64,000 nt of DNA from JBGSMF01 sp041740315 (GTDB lineage: Bacteria; Chloroflexota; Anaerolineae; Fen-1058), in assembly GCA_041740315.1 (NCBI GenBank), contig JBGSMF010000307.1, positions 1 to 64,000 of the forward strand. The letters are read 5' to 3'. A program made the translations under genes and the position numbers. Under the pieces are notes generated by a model. That model worked only from the letters and a program-made list of their open reading frames with translations. It had not been told where the DNA came from and ran no database searches. Positions 23,353-31,814 of the stretch are shown here, in pieces. How positions within the stretch are numbered: the first letter of the stretch is position 1; each line of letters starts with the position of its first letter.

Positions 23353-23474
23353 GTAACTGCTCACCCTCCCGCAGGTTTGAACGTTTTTGGATGTGCAAGC
23401 ACACTTGGCCAGGATCGCCGGCCCGCCCAGGCAGCCAATTTTGTAACCTGCGGGAGGGTAGGCTGAGTAATTAC
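23353..23474. repeat. 122-bp inverted-repeat element with 8-bp target duplication, copy 3
   Basis: The ends are GTAACTGCTCA (23353) and CTGAGTAATTAC (23463-23474), enclosing CCCTCCCGCAGGTT arms. AAGCTAAA occurs immediately outside both ends (23345-23352 and 23475-23482). It is the inverse orientation of 1070-1192. Confidence 0.9.
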
Positions 23475-23520
23475 AAGCTAAATACTATAGGCTGAAAACT
23501 GACTGCTGAAGGGGGCTGAT

Positions 23521-24291
23521 ATGAAACTAGCAATTGCCGGTAAAGGCGGCGTGGGCAAGACCACGCTGGCCGCATTACTTGCCTATATTTACGCCGAACA
23601 GGGACAAAAGGTCATTGCCATAGATGCCGACCCGGCGGCTTCGCTGGCCAATGCGCTGGGGCTGCCGCCAGAGCTGGTTGCGCAGGCCCAACCGATTGCC
23701 GAGATGGACGCGTTGATTGAAGAGCGCACCGGGGCCAAGCCGGGCGCGGTGGGCGGGTTCTTTTCGCTCACACCGCGCGTAGATGATATCCCCGGCCGCT
23801 TTAGCGTGATCCACCGCGGCATCAAGCTGCTGCGCCTGGGCACGGTTCGCGGCGGGGGGATGGGCTGCATCTGCCCAGAAAGCGCCATGCTCAAGGCGCT
23901 GGTGACCCACCTGGTGCTATATCAAAACGAAACGCTAATTATGGATATGGAAGCCGGGCTAGAGCATCTGGGCCGCGCCACGGCCGGGGCGGTCAATGCC
24001 TTTATTGCCGTGGCCGAGCCGGGCAAGCGCAGCCTGGATACAGCCCAGCGCATCAGGAACCTGGCGGCTGAAATCGGCGTGCAGACGGTTTACCTGGTGG
24101 GCAATAAAGTTCACGACGAGAGCGAATTGGAATTTATCAAAAGCCATGTAGATGGCATGACATTTATGGGCTATTTGCCATTCGATCCGGCCGCCGGCGA
24201 GGCCGACCGCAGTGGGCAAGCCGTGTTTGACGCTGCGCCCAAGCTGGCGCGGGCCGCGCGCGAGATTGCAGACAAGCTAAGGCTTGAATAA
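23521..24291 (+). CDS. cooC: CooC-like nickel insertion ATPase
   Basis: The product is 256 residues of the MinD/CooC P-loop group. The deviant Walker A is GKGGVGKTT at 7-15 and VIAIDADPA is the Walker A-prime aspartate region. The CooC-specific GMGCICPES (Cys116 and Cys118) binds metal at the dimer interface. It should drive nickel insertion into carbon monoxide dehydrogenase/acetyl-CoA synthase, none of which is encoded in this window. It is nine bases from the acyl-CoA synthetase gene. GGGGG precedes ATG 23521. Confidence 0.9.
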   Translation: MKLAIAGKGGVGKTTLAALLAYIYAEQGQKVIAIDADPAASLANALGLPPELVAQAQPIAEMDALIEERTGAKPGAVGGFFSLTPRVDDIPGRFSVIHRGIKLLRLGTVRGGGMGCICPESAMLKALVTHLVLYQNETLIMDMEAGLEHLGRATAGAVNAFIAVAEPGKRSLDTAQRIRNLAAEIGVQTVYLVGNKVHDESELEFIKSHVDGMTFMGYLPFDPAAGEADRSGQAVFDAAPKLARAAREIADKLRLE

Positions 24292-24300
24292 AGGTGACAA

Positions 24301-26487
24301 ATGGCCAATCACTGTGGAATCTTGGATGCCTTTTTCAACCCAAACGGCGTGGCCGTCATTGGCGCAAGCCGCGACCCGACCAAGCTGGGCTACGCCGTGC
24401 TGCGCAATGTAGCCAAGCATGGGTACACCGGGCCGGTTTACCCCGTCAACCCCAAAGCCGACGAAATCCTGGATTTGAAGAGCTATCCATCAATTTTGGA
24501 TGTGCCCGATCCCTGCGAATTGGCGGTGATCATTGCGCCGGCGGCTGCTACACCCACAATTTTGGAGCAGTGCGGCCAGCGTGGGTTGCGCGCAGCTATT
24601 GTCATTTCGGGCGGATTTTCAGAGGCCGGCCCGGAGGGCGCGGAATTGGAGCAGCGTCTGCTTGGTATAGCGCGGAGCTATGGCATGCGCCTGCTGGGGC
24701 CAAACTGCATTGGCATTGTTGATACGCATACGCCACTTGATACAACCTTTGGCCCGCACATGCCCAAGCGTGGCTCTATCACGTTTGTGTCGCAATCGGG
24801 CGCAGTGTGCGGCGGCGTGATTGACTGGGCATTGGGCGCGGGCATTGGCTTTAGCCGGCTGGTGACGCTGGGCAACCAGGCCGATGTGAACGAAACCGAC
24901 GTGTTAGAGAGCCTGGCCGAAGACGAACAAACGCGCGTCATTGCCATGTACCTGGAGGGCGTAGATGGCGGGCGACGGTTCGTAGAAGCGGCGCGGCGTG
25001 TCTCACTGACAAAGCCCATTGTCGCCATCAAAGTCGGCTACACCGAAGCCGGGCGGCAAGCAGCGGCTTCACACACAGGGGCGCTGGCTGGAACCGACAA
25101 CACCTACCGCGCGGTGTTCCGCCAAACGGGCATTATCCGCGTGCCGCACCTGGAAGCCTTGTTCGATGCGGCCATCTCGCTGGCAGACCAACCCCTGCCC
25201 AAAGGCGAGCGCGTGGCCATCCTCACCAACTCGGGCGGGCCAGGCGTGCTGGCTTCGGACGCGGTGGCTAACCACAACTTGCACCTGGCAGCGCTCAGCG
25301 ACGAAACGAAATTTTGCCTGCGCCAGTTTTTGCAGCCGCACGCCAATATTAGCAACCCGGTAGATATGCTGGGCGGCGCAGACGAACGAGATTATGCGCG
25401 CGCCTTGGATACGCTGCTGCGCGACCCCAACGTAGACGCCGTGCTGGTTATCAATGTGCCCCAAGTGCTGGTGCCCGCCATCCGCATTGTGCGCGAGATT
25501 GCCAATGTGGTGCATCGCTTTCAGCCCCCCCCCACACCCCCCCCGCAAGCGGGGGGGGCTGAGGGGGAGGACACCCCGCAAGCGGGGGGAACTGTGAGGG
25601 GAGACACCCCGCAAGCGAGGGAGATAGAGGAAGGGATAGCGGGGGAAAAGCCTGTGATGACGTGCCTGATTGGCGACGTAAGCCTGGATGAAGCCATCGA
25701 GTTTATGCGCGAGGCGCAACTGCCCTTGTTCCCCTTTCCAGAGCGGGGCGTGGCGGCGCTGGCGGCGCTGGAGCAGCGGCGTAAATGGTTAGAACAATTT
25801 TCAGATTTCAAATTTAAAATTTCAAATTCTGACCAACGACCATTGTCTCAATCTGAAATTTTGGATATTGAATTTGAAATTCCTACACTATCTATGAAAC
25901 TGGCCCGTTCCGCAAGTGAAGCGGCTCGTATAGCTGCCGATATTGGTTTGCCGGTGGCGCTCAAGATCGCCTCGCCAGATATTTTGCACAAGTCGGATGT
26001 GGGGGGGGTGCAAGTGGGGTTAGCTAGCGCCGCAGCGGTGCGCGCGGCGTACAAGCGCATCGTGCACAATGCCCGCACGGCCAAGCCTGATGCGCGCATC
26101 GAGGGCGTGACCGTGCAAGCCATGGCCAGGCCGGGCCTCGAGGTGGTGGTCGGCGCAGTGCGCGACCCCCAGTTTGGCCCGCTGGTCGCCTTTGGCAGCG
26201 GCGGCATCTATGTAGAATTGCTACAAGATGTGAGCTTTCGCCTAGCGCCCGTATCGCTGGATGAGGCCCAAGCAATGATAGATGAAACCATGGCGGGCAA
26301 ACTGCTGTCTGGCTTGCGCGGACAAGCGCCAGCAGATCGCCAGGCGGTTGCCCAGGTCATCGTGGCGGTGTCAGAGCTCGTCGCTAAGGATGAGACGATA
26401 CAGGAATTAGATATCAACCCTTTGATCGTGTACGAAAAAGGCCAAGGCGCTGTGGCGGTTGACGTGCGGGTGATCCGGTCGGGCTAG
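24301..26487 (+). CDS. ADP-forming acyl-CoA synthetase, fused alpha-beta
   Basis: The product is 728 residues. The order is the CoA-binding domain (FNPNGVAVIGASRDPTKLG), the Succ-CoA ligase-like part with the phospho-histidine loop (GYTEAGRQAAASHTGALAGT), then the ATP-grasp part (KIASPDILHKSDVGGV, VAFGSGGIYVELLQD). It makes ATP from acetyl-CoA or another acyl-CoA, ADP and phosphate. Two in-frame insertions of repeat DNA are visible. One of about 42 codons (25525-25650) is rich in C and G runs, just before KPVMTCLIG. An AT-rich one (about 25799-25885) lies where the helix ahead of the ATP-grasp domain is expected. The second might impair function. Confidence 0.9.
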   Translation: MANHCGILDAFFNPNGVAVIGASRDPTKLGYAVLRNVAKHGYTGPVYPVNPKADEILDLKSYPSILDVPDPCELAVIIAPAAATPTILEQCGQRGLRAAIVISGGFSEAGPEGAELEQRLLGIARSYGMRLLGPNCIGIVDTHTPLDTTFGPHMPKRGSITFVSQSGAVCGGVIDWALGAGIGFSRLVTLGNQADVNETDVLESLAEDEQTRVIAMYLEGVDGGRRFVEAARRVSLTKPIVAIKVGYTEAGRQAAASHTGALAGTDNTYRAVFRQTGIIRVPHLEALFDAAISLADQPLPKGERVAILTNSGGPGVLASDAVANHNLHLAALSDETKFCLRQFLQPHANISNPVDMLGGADERDYARALDTLLRDPNVDAVLVINVPQVLVPAIRIVREIANVVHRFQPPPTPPPQAGGAEGEDTPQAGGTVRGDTPQAREIEEGIAGEKPVMTCLIGDVSLDEAIEFMREAQLPLFPFPERGVAALAALEQRRKWLEQFSDFKFKISNSDQRPLSQSEILDIEFEIPTLSMKLARSASEAARIAADIGLPVALKIASPDILHKSDVGGVQVGLASAAAVRAAYKRIVHNARTAKPDARIEGVTVQAMARPGLEVVVGAVRDPQFGPLVAFGSGGIYVELLQDVSFRLAPVSLDEAQAMIDETMAGKLLSGLRGQAPADRQAVAQVIVAVSELVAKDETIQELDINPLIVYEKGQGAVAVDVRVIRSG
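25525..25620 (+). repeat. C9/C8/G8 tracts with three CACCCCGCAAGCG units inside a gene
   Basis: Within the acyl-CoA synthetase gene there are runs of nine C (25525-25533), eight C (25537-25544) and eight G (25551-25558), then tandem units ACACCCCGCAAGCG. They encode a Pro/Gly/Ala-rich loop and are still in frame. Slippage would shift the frame of the downstream 300 residues. Confidence 0.8.
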
Positions 26488-27053
26488 GTAACGCGCCGGT
26501 AAATACCCTTTTCTCGTTGCATCAATCCCTGCGATACCAACCCGCGTCTCAGGCTAGCCACATCATCGTGAAATTCCAGGAGGACCTGGTTAAGCTCGCG
26601 CTCGGCGTAAGCGCGCCCAGGCTCAAACTCTTGCGCCAGCCGCTCCAAGACAATCTGCTGCTTTTTGAGCTGGGCCGGAATCTGCGTCAGGCGTCCGCGC
26701 CGGAAGAATGTCCTCAGCACCTTGTTGCGGTAGGCGTCTTGTTCCACCTCTGCTTTCAAGCCGGGCTGGGGGAGTTGCACCAGTTCGCTCAGCCTCTTTT
26801 CGAGCACACTGCCGATGAGCGAATAGACGTGGTAGTATTGGGCTTGCTTGTGCTCCAGCAGGCCCACCTCCGTCAGCAGCGCCAGGTGGTGCGAGATGGT
26901 GGCCGGCTTGAGGTTGAGGATGGTTGCCAGTTCTTCGCCATGGCGAGGCTTTATCTGCGCCAGGTTCAAAATCAACAGGCGAGCCGGGTGCCCCAGCGCC
27001 TTGAAAAGCTGCGCCCTGGCTTCCAGGTTTTCTTGCAAAGGTGTTTTACTCAT
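26484..27053 (-). CDS. ArsR-type regulator with DUF2087 domain
   Basis: The product is 189 residues. An ArsR-type winged helix occupies about 12-80 (LFKALGHPARLLILNL, NLKPATISHHLALLTEVGLLEH). A DUF2087-like domain follows at about 110-188 (VLRTFFRRGRLTQIPAQLKKQ, ERELNQVLLEFHDDVASLRRGL). No cysteine metal site is evident, so the ligand is unknown. Its start overlaps the small upstream gene by eight bases, and its stop overlaps the convergent acyl-CoA synthetase stop by four. Confidence 0.87.
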   Translation of the reverse strand: MSKTPLQENLEARAQLFKALGHPARLLILNLAQIKPRHGEELATILNLKPATISHHLALLTEVGLLEHKQAQYYHVYSLIGSVLEKRLSELVQLPQPGLKAEVEQDAYRNKVLRTFFRRGRLTQIPAQLKKQQIVLERLAQEFEPGRAYAERELNQVLLEFHDDVASLRRGLVSQGLMQREKGIYRRVT

Positions 27054-27291
27054 CCCAAGCCTTCTTTCCCGTCACCTGCCGGTAGCAATCGTCAAAAACT
27101 CGCCGCATGTATTTGATTGTCTCCAGGTTGACTTGCGCCTTGATCACAGCCTGGCGGTCTTGTTCCGCTTTGAGCAGCTCGATTTCGCGCTGCCCGTGCT
27201 CAATGTGCTGATTCGTAATCCACCCAAAGGCCTGGGCTAATTTTTCAATGTCCGGCAAATCAGCCTTGAAAATTTTATTCAATTCGTCCAT
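27046..27291 (-). CDS. Small protein upstream of the ArsR-type regulator
   Basis: The product is 81 residues, highly charged and helical (EHGQREIELLKAEQDRQAVIKAQ), with no recognised family. ATG 27291 lies nine bases after GGAGGG, and ATG 27300 is an alternative. Translational overlap with the regulator gene suggests it works with it, perhaps as a partner or modulator. Confidence 0.65.
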   Translation of the reverse strand: MDELNKIFKADLPDIEKLAQAFGWITNQHIEHGQREIELLKAEQDRQAVIKAQVNLETIKYMRRVFDDCYRQVTGKKAWDE

Positions 27292-27308
27292 AGTATCCAT
27301 CCCTCCAC

Positions 27309-27414
27309 GCAACTACTCAGGTCACAGAGATTCCCAGAGGAAAAACAGAGCTACGCAGAGTTTTTCCTTTTATTCTCTATGTTTCTTTGTGCGTTCTCTG
27401 CGTAACTCTGTGTA
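27309..27414. repeat. CACAGAG inverted-repeat element, copy 1
   Basis: The left end is AACTACTCAG and the body holds CACAGAG, CGCAGAG and their complements CTCTGCG and CTCTGTG. It is related to 55291-55414. The right end is eroded next to the acetyltransferase stop. Confidence 0.6.
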
Positions 27415-28124
27415 AGATTTTTTCTACTGCGCGGTGTAATAATACGCTTCATAGGCTCCAACAAAGCTATACCCCAGTTTTCTTGCCAATTTGCACGACT
27501 CTGGGTTCGCCGCATCCCAATTGGGTCTCAGATTGTGCCGCACACATTCCAACAGCAGTTTGCTCCCCAGAGCCGTCGCCACACCTTGCTGGCGATAAAG
27601 CTCTTCAACATAGAGGCTGACTTCGATGCCTTGGCTACATACCAACGAAGAGTAAGCTACGCCCATCACTTTTTCACCGTCCAAGATGGTAAACCCCAAG
27701 CCGCGCTCGACAAAATCTTGCACTGAATCGAAATCTGACAGCTCTAGATAACTCTCCGCCTGCCCGGCCAACTGCGTCGCTATTTCCACACTGATGGGAA
27801 TAATGCGATCTTGGTGTTTCGAGCTTGCCAAGAGATGAGCCAAATGTTCGAAAGACAGGTCGGCAGAGGAAAAGCTATAGCGCGTAAAGGGCTGAAGGCG
27901 CTGACCATACACTTTTCGAGCCGCTTCCAGCCAAGCGGCAGGAGAAGGCATGAGCAAACTATAGGGCTGGAAGCCTTTCATCATCTGATAGCCGCCTGCG
28001 CTGCGGGCTTGGCCCGCAAAATACCAAAACGGCCCCAGCGTAATTCGAAAAGCCGTGGGGTGAACAAGATCATCAACAAAAGCCTTTCCCATCTGCCCTT
28101 CAATGACACAATCAATGGAATAAT

Positions 28125-29968
28125 CGTATCATCTCAATAATTCGCGGTAACGACTTGGCCCGCTGCGAGTCTTAGTCAAGTCATAATCAGCCACATTTTT
28201 CGTGGCAAGCGACACTAGACACGGGCGCGATTTTCGTCTATGCTCAATGATAGCATGACGCTTCCGTAGGTGAGTAATCCGATGCTCGAAGGGTTTGATC
28301 CTAACACCATCCAAGACATAGAAGGCGCTCGCCAAGCCATCCTCCAGTTACTCAATTTGGTGGAGGGCTTGGCGTCGGACAACCGCGAGCTGCGGGCGGA
28401 GAATCAACGGCTGCGGGACGAGAACAACCGGCTCAAAGGCGAACAAGGCAAGCCGAAGATCAAACCGAATCGGTCGGCGTCCTCTCCGACGGCGACGGAT
28501 CATTCGTCGGAGCGCGAGCGCCACAAGCGCCAAGGCTGGAAGAAGAGGAGCAAAGTTGAGCGCATCGAGGTGAAGCGGGAGGAGGTCTTGCAGGTGGATC
28601 CGGCGCGACTGCCAGCCGATGCCGAGTTCAAAGGCTACGACGACGTCATCGTGCAAGACATCAAGATTGAGACGGACAATGTGCTGTTTCACAAGGAAAA
28701 GTTCTATTCGAAGAGCACGCGCAGCGCGTATCTGGCCGAGTTGCCGCGTGGATACGTGGGACAGTTTGGGCCGGGAGTCAAGGCGCTGAGCGTGGTGTTG
28801 TATCACGCGGCCAACATGAGTGAGCCGAAAGTCAGCGAGTTTTTCGGGTTTGTGGGTGTCCACATTTCGGAGGGGGAGGTCTCGAACCTGTTGATCAAAG
28901 ACCAGGCCGAGTTCCATGCTGAAAAAGAGGCGGTGTATGCGGCGGGGCTGCGCAGTAGTCCGTGGCAGCACATCGATGAAACCAGCACGCGGGTCAATGG
29001 GGTGAATGAACACTGTCATACTGTGTGCAACCCCTTGTACACGGCTTACGTGACGACGGGCAAGAAGGATCGGCTGGCGGTGCTGGAAGCGCTGCTCAAT
29101 GGACGGGCCTTGACCTTCCGCCTCAACGCTGAGGCGTATACGTGGCTGGGGCCAGTGAGCTTGCCCGCCTCGGCGCTGGCGGTTTTGCAGCAGTTGCCCC
29201 AAGACCAAGTGTTGAGCCAAGCCGAGTTCACGCAACAACTGGCAGCGGCGCTGCCCACCCTGGGTAGTCAAGCGCGCCGACGGGTCTTGGAAGCCGCGGC
29301 CGTCGCCGCCTATCATGCCCAACAAGACTTTCCCATCGTGGAGTTGCTCCTCTGCGATGACGCGGACCAGTTCAAGCGATTGACGGAAGAACTCGCCTTG
29401 TGTTGGATCCACGATGCGCGCCACTACAAAAAGCTGAACCCCGTGGTGCCCCACCATCGCAAACTGCTGGACGACTTTAGCGGACATTACTGGGACTTGT
29501 ATGACGACCTCCTGACCTACCGACAGGCTCCCACGCGCGACGACGCGACTCGGCTGTCCCAATGCTTCGACGCCCTGTTCGCCACGACTACCGGCTATGC
29601 AGACTTGGATGATCGCATCGCCAAGACCCAAGCCAAGAAAGATGCTTTGCTGATGATATTGAAGCATCCTGAACTTCCCTTGCACAACAACCCGGCGGAA
29701 CTGGCGGCCCGTCGGCGTGTCCGCAAACGCGACGTGAGCTTTGGACCCCGCACCGAAGAGGGCAAACAAGCCTGGGATACCTTCATGACGCTGGCGGACA
29801 CAGCCAAGAAACTGGGCGTGAGTTTCTACCACTATGTGTATGACCGTGTCTCCCAGGCTAACCAAATCCCAAAACTGGCCGACCTGATTGCTGAACGGGC
29901 CAGGCAACTTGGATTGGGGGCGTCATGGGACACAACCTGAATTCCCCGCGACTTATTGAGATGATACG
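28125..29968 (+). mobile_element. IS66-like insertion sequence, 1844 bp
   Basis: The terminal inverted repeats begin CGTATCATCTCAATAA on both sides, followed by one mismatch and TCGCGG. AATAAT flanks both ends (28119-28124 and 29969-29974). One transposase gene fills most of the element, and no tnpA/tnpB accessory genes are present. Classical IS66 elements start GTAA and duplicate 8 bp, so the ends and 6-bp duplication are atypical. Confidence 0.92.
28270..29940 (+). CDS. IS66-like (TnpC-type) transposase
   Basis: The product is 556 residues. A coiled-coil leucine-rich N terminus (ENQRLRDENNRLK near 45) precedes the DDE catalytic core. HIDETSTRVNG is near 236, CWIHDARHYKKLNP near 377, and LPLHNNPAELAARRRVRKRD near 475, with the DDE-like Asp, Asp and Glu residues present. 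The start is GTG 28270 or ATG 28282. There is no sign of frameshift or stop, so the enzyme may be active. The opposite strand also has a long open frame, which is a shadow. Confidence 0.92.
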   Translation: MSNPMLEGFDPNTIQDIEGARQAILQLLNLVEGLASDNRELRAENQRLRDENNRLKGEQGKPKIKPNRSASSPTATDHSSERERHKRQGWKKRSKVERIEVKREEVLQVDPARLPADAEFKGYDDVIVQDIKIETDNVLFHKEKFYSKSTRSAYLAELPRGYVGQFGPGVKALSVVLYHAANMSEPKVSEFFGFVGVHISEGEVSNLLIKDQAEFHAEKEAVYAAGLRSSPWQHIDETSTRVNGVNEHCHTVCNPLYTAYVTTGKKDRLAVLEALLNGRALTFRLNAEAYTWLGPVSLPASALAVLQQLPQDQVLSQAEFTQQLAAALPTLGSQARRRVLEAAAVAAYHAQQDFPIVELLLCDDADQFKRLTEELALCWIHDARHYKKLNPVVPHHRKLLDDFSGHYWDLYDDLLTYRQAPTRDDATRLSQCFDALFATTTGYADLDDRIAKTQAKKDALLMILKHPELPLHNNPAELAARRRVRKRDVSFGPRTEEGKQAWDTFMTLADTAKKLGVSFYHYVYDRVSQANQIPKLADLIAERARQLGLGASWDTT

Positions 29969-30222
29969 AATAATCCACTCGCTTATTTTCTTGAAAAGCT
30001 CTGGCCAATTTGAGCCGATTCGCTTTATTCAGTTCCAATTCGCAATCCATCGTTGCCCCCAAGTGGCAGCCTGACAAAACCGAGTTGCCGGCGGCCTGAT
30101 TTGCGGCGCTGCCGCATTTTTGATTCGATAAAATGTAAATAGGATTGTACTATATAATTCGATGAATGTCAAATCAAATTCAGGGATTCGCCCGGCTGTG
30201 TTGCATCCGCCGGCAACGCGGT

Positions 30223-30251
30223 TTGCGTGTCAGCTCTTTATAAAGTACACT
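30223..30251 (+). promoter_or_regulatory. Promoter of the ferritin-like gene
   Basis: TTGCGT (30223-30228), a 17-base spacer and TACACT (30246-30251). The gap 30051-30311 otherwise holds an AT-rich stretch and a small ACGCC/GGCGT hairpin. Confidence 0.5.
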
Positions 30252-30311
30252 GGGTTTTTACGCCGTAAATGGCGTGTCTTGATTCAACAGGCTTGAAACA
30301 AGGAGGGCAAA

Positions 30312-30758
30312 ATGAAGCCGTGGAATTCTGTTAACGATATATTGGATTATGCCATCAGCGAAGAAGTAGCCGCCGAGTTTTACACCCAACTCTCTCAAGA
30401 GGCCAACTCGCCCGGCATGCGCGAGATTTTTCAGAACTTTGCAGAAGAGCAAGGCCACAAGGCCAAGCTTCAGGCCATCAAAGCAGGCAACGCATTGACA
30501 CCGGCCAAGCAGCCAGTGCTCGATTTAAAGATTGCCGATTATATGGTCGAGGCCGTGCCCGGCCCAGCCACGAACTACCAGGGCGCGCTGGTGGTGGCGA
30601 TGAAGAAAGAAAAAGCTGCCTTCAAGTTGTACAGCGATCTGGCAGCCGAGGCCACTGATGAGACGGTAAAGGCTACTTTCCTGGCGCTGGCTCAAGAAGA
30701 AGCCAAGCACAAGCTGCGCTTTGAGATCGAGTACGACAACTTGCTGACTGAGGGATAA
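30312..30758 (+). CDS. Ferritin-like/rubrerythrin-type diiron protein
   Basis: The product is 148 residues. It is a single four-helix domain with iron ligands EEVAAEFY (about 17-24), EEQGHK (near 46), EKAAFKLY and EEAKHK (near 134). There is no rubredoxin tail, unlike the rubrerythrin at 15879. A role in peroxide defence or iron storage is likely. The AAGGAGG ribosome site precedes ATG 30312. It is 15 bases from the MOSC gene, so they probably share a transcript. Confidence 0.87.
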   Translation: MKPWNSVNDILDYAISEEVAAEFYTQLSQEANSPGMREIFQNFAEEQGHKAKLQAIKAGNALTPAKQPVLDLKIADYMVEAVPGPATNYQGALVVAMKKEKAAFKLYSDLAAEATDETVKATFLALAQEEAKHKLRFEIEYDNLLTEG

Positions 30759-30773
30759 GGAGTAGCAATCAAC

Positions 30774-31217
30774 ATGCAACAAGGAGTCGTCGTTTCTATT
30801 CACATCTCACCGGCTGAAGGACAGCCCATGCTATCGCTAGACCATGCCCACGCGGTGCCTGGCAAGGGGCTAGAGGGAGATCGTTACTTTAATTCTACCG
30901 CTTCGGGCCAACAAATCACATTGATCGAAGTTGAGGCCATTGAGGATTTGAAACCCAAGTACGGGGTAAAAATTACCCCGGCCGCCGCGCGCCGCAACAT
31001 TGTCACGCGAGGGATTAGCCTGAACGAGCTGGTGGAGCGCGAGTTTCAGGTGGGGGCAGTAACGCTGCGCGGCATCCTTCTGTGCGAGCCGTGCGCTTAC
31101 CTGGCCAAGATCACTCGCCCAGAGGTTTTGCAAGGGCTGCTTCACAGGGGAGGCCTGCGCGCGCAGATCGTCACCGAGGGGGACATACAGGTTGGGGATA
31201 GCATTCAGGCCCCGTAG
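30774..31217 (+). CDS. MOSC domain protein
   Basis: The product is 147 residues. Family motifs are GKGLEGDRYF near 33-42, RRNIVTRGISLNEL near 78, and the conserved cysteine in CEPCAYL near 104-110. MOSC domains carry sulfur to or on molybdenum cofactors. No molybdenum cofactor genes are nearby. ATG 30774 follows AAGGAGTAG. Confidence 0.88.
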   Translation: MQQGVVVSIHISPAEGQPMLSLDHAHAVPGKGLEGDRYFNSTASGQQITLIEVEAIEDLKPKYGVKITPAAARRNIVTRGISLNELVEREFQVGAVTLRGILLCEPCAYLAKITRPEVLQGLLHRGGLRAQIVTEGDIQVGDSIQAP

Positions 31218-31299
31218 CCATGCACTGCAATGACAGCCCGCCAACAAGCAAAACAAACGCTGCCCGTCCAGAGTGCGCGCAAACATTCCCGGCAATCGG

Positions 31300-31321
31300 C
31301 TTGCATGGGGATGCAAGCCTA
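31300..31321. repeat. GGCTTGCAT hairpin
   Basis: GGCTTGCAT and ATGCAAGCC form a perfect stem around GGGG. It could help end transcription of the MOSC gene, though no T-run follows. Confidence 0.4.
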
Positions 31322-31372
31322 CGGGTGCGAAAAATAGGCTAAGGGTCTTTAGGCAGGGTCTCTTTAATAAAG

Positions 31373-31774
31373 TCAGGGAATGTACAACCGCTGGCCGGCG
31401 TAGATATAGTTCAGGTTGTAAATGCCATTGGCGGCGGCAATAGACCAGGGGCTGACGCCGTAGATACGGCCAATGGAATGCAAGGTCTCACCAACCTGGA
31501 CATAATGAAGTTTGCCGGGCCACGGTTGATAAGAGATAGCCGGGATATAGAGATATTGTCCCGCATAGATTTTGTCGGGATCGGGCAGATTATTGGCAGA
31601 AGCAATTTCCCAAGGATTCACGCCATAGAGCCGGCCAATGGAGAACAAGGTCTCGCCGGGGTACACCAGATGCCAAGTAGGCAAGCCATACCGCTGTGGG
31701 GCTGCAAAAGCCGGTCCAACCAACGCCAGTGAGAGCGCCAAAACACACAGAGCCAAAATCATCTTGCGGTGCAT
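31373..31774 (-). CDS. Secreted protein with two LysM domains
   Basis: The product is 133 residues. A signal peptide with an AFA-A cleavage site (about residue 24) is followed by two LysM modules (about 34-78 and 88-133), both ending in LYIP. There is no lipobox, unlike the protein at 310-951. It probably binds cell-wall or exopolysaccharide glycans. GGAGGACAC precedes ATG 31774. Confidence 0.85.
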   Translation of the reverse strand: MHRKMILALCVLALSLALVGPAFAAPQRYGLPTWHLVYPGETLFSIGRLYGVNPWEIASANNLPDPDKIYAGQYLYIPAISYQPWPGKLHYVQVGETLHSIGRIYGVSPWSIAAANGIYNLNYIYAGQRLYIP

Positions 31775-31814
31775 GTGTCCTCCTATTTACGACTATTTAC
31801 GACGATTTACGAGC

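Larger units (their letters stand above)
27424..30050 (-). pseudogene. GNAT-type acetyltransferase gene split by an insertion sequence
   Basis: The C-terminal part (27424 to about 28118) and N-terminal part (29969 to 30050, starting MDCELELNKANRLKLARAF) belong to one gene. Removing the element at 28125-29968 and one copy of AATAAT leaves exactly 777 bases, that is 258 residues plus stop, and restores KRVDYSIDCVIEGQ across the join. The restored protein fits the GNAT_acetyltran family (MGKAFVDDL, WYFAG, YVEELYRQQGVATALGSKLL as the acyl-CoA loop). The gene is therefore broken but otherwise intact, which points to a recent insertion. The C-terminal fragment alone has an ATG at 28092 and lacks about 36 residues. 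Confidence 0.92.

Noticed and set aside
25545..25616. CRISPR-like array from three CCCCGCAAGCG units
   Set aside because: Units are short, spacers are unequal and low in complexity, the region is translated in frame, and no cas gene is present.
28348..29907. A 519-codon open frame on the minus strand inside the IS element
   Set aside because: It is antisense to a well-supported transposase with DDE motifs, has no recognisable domain and has an odd composition. It is a coding shadow.
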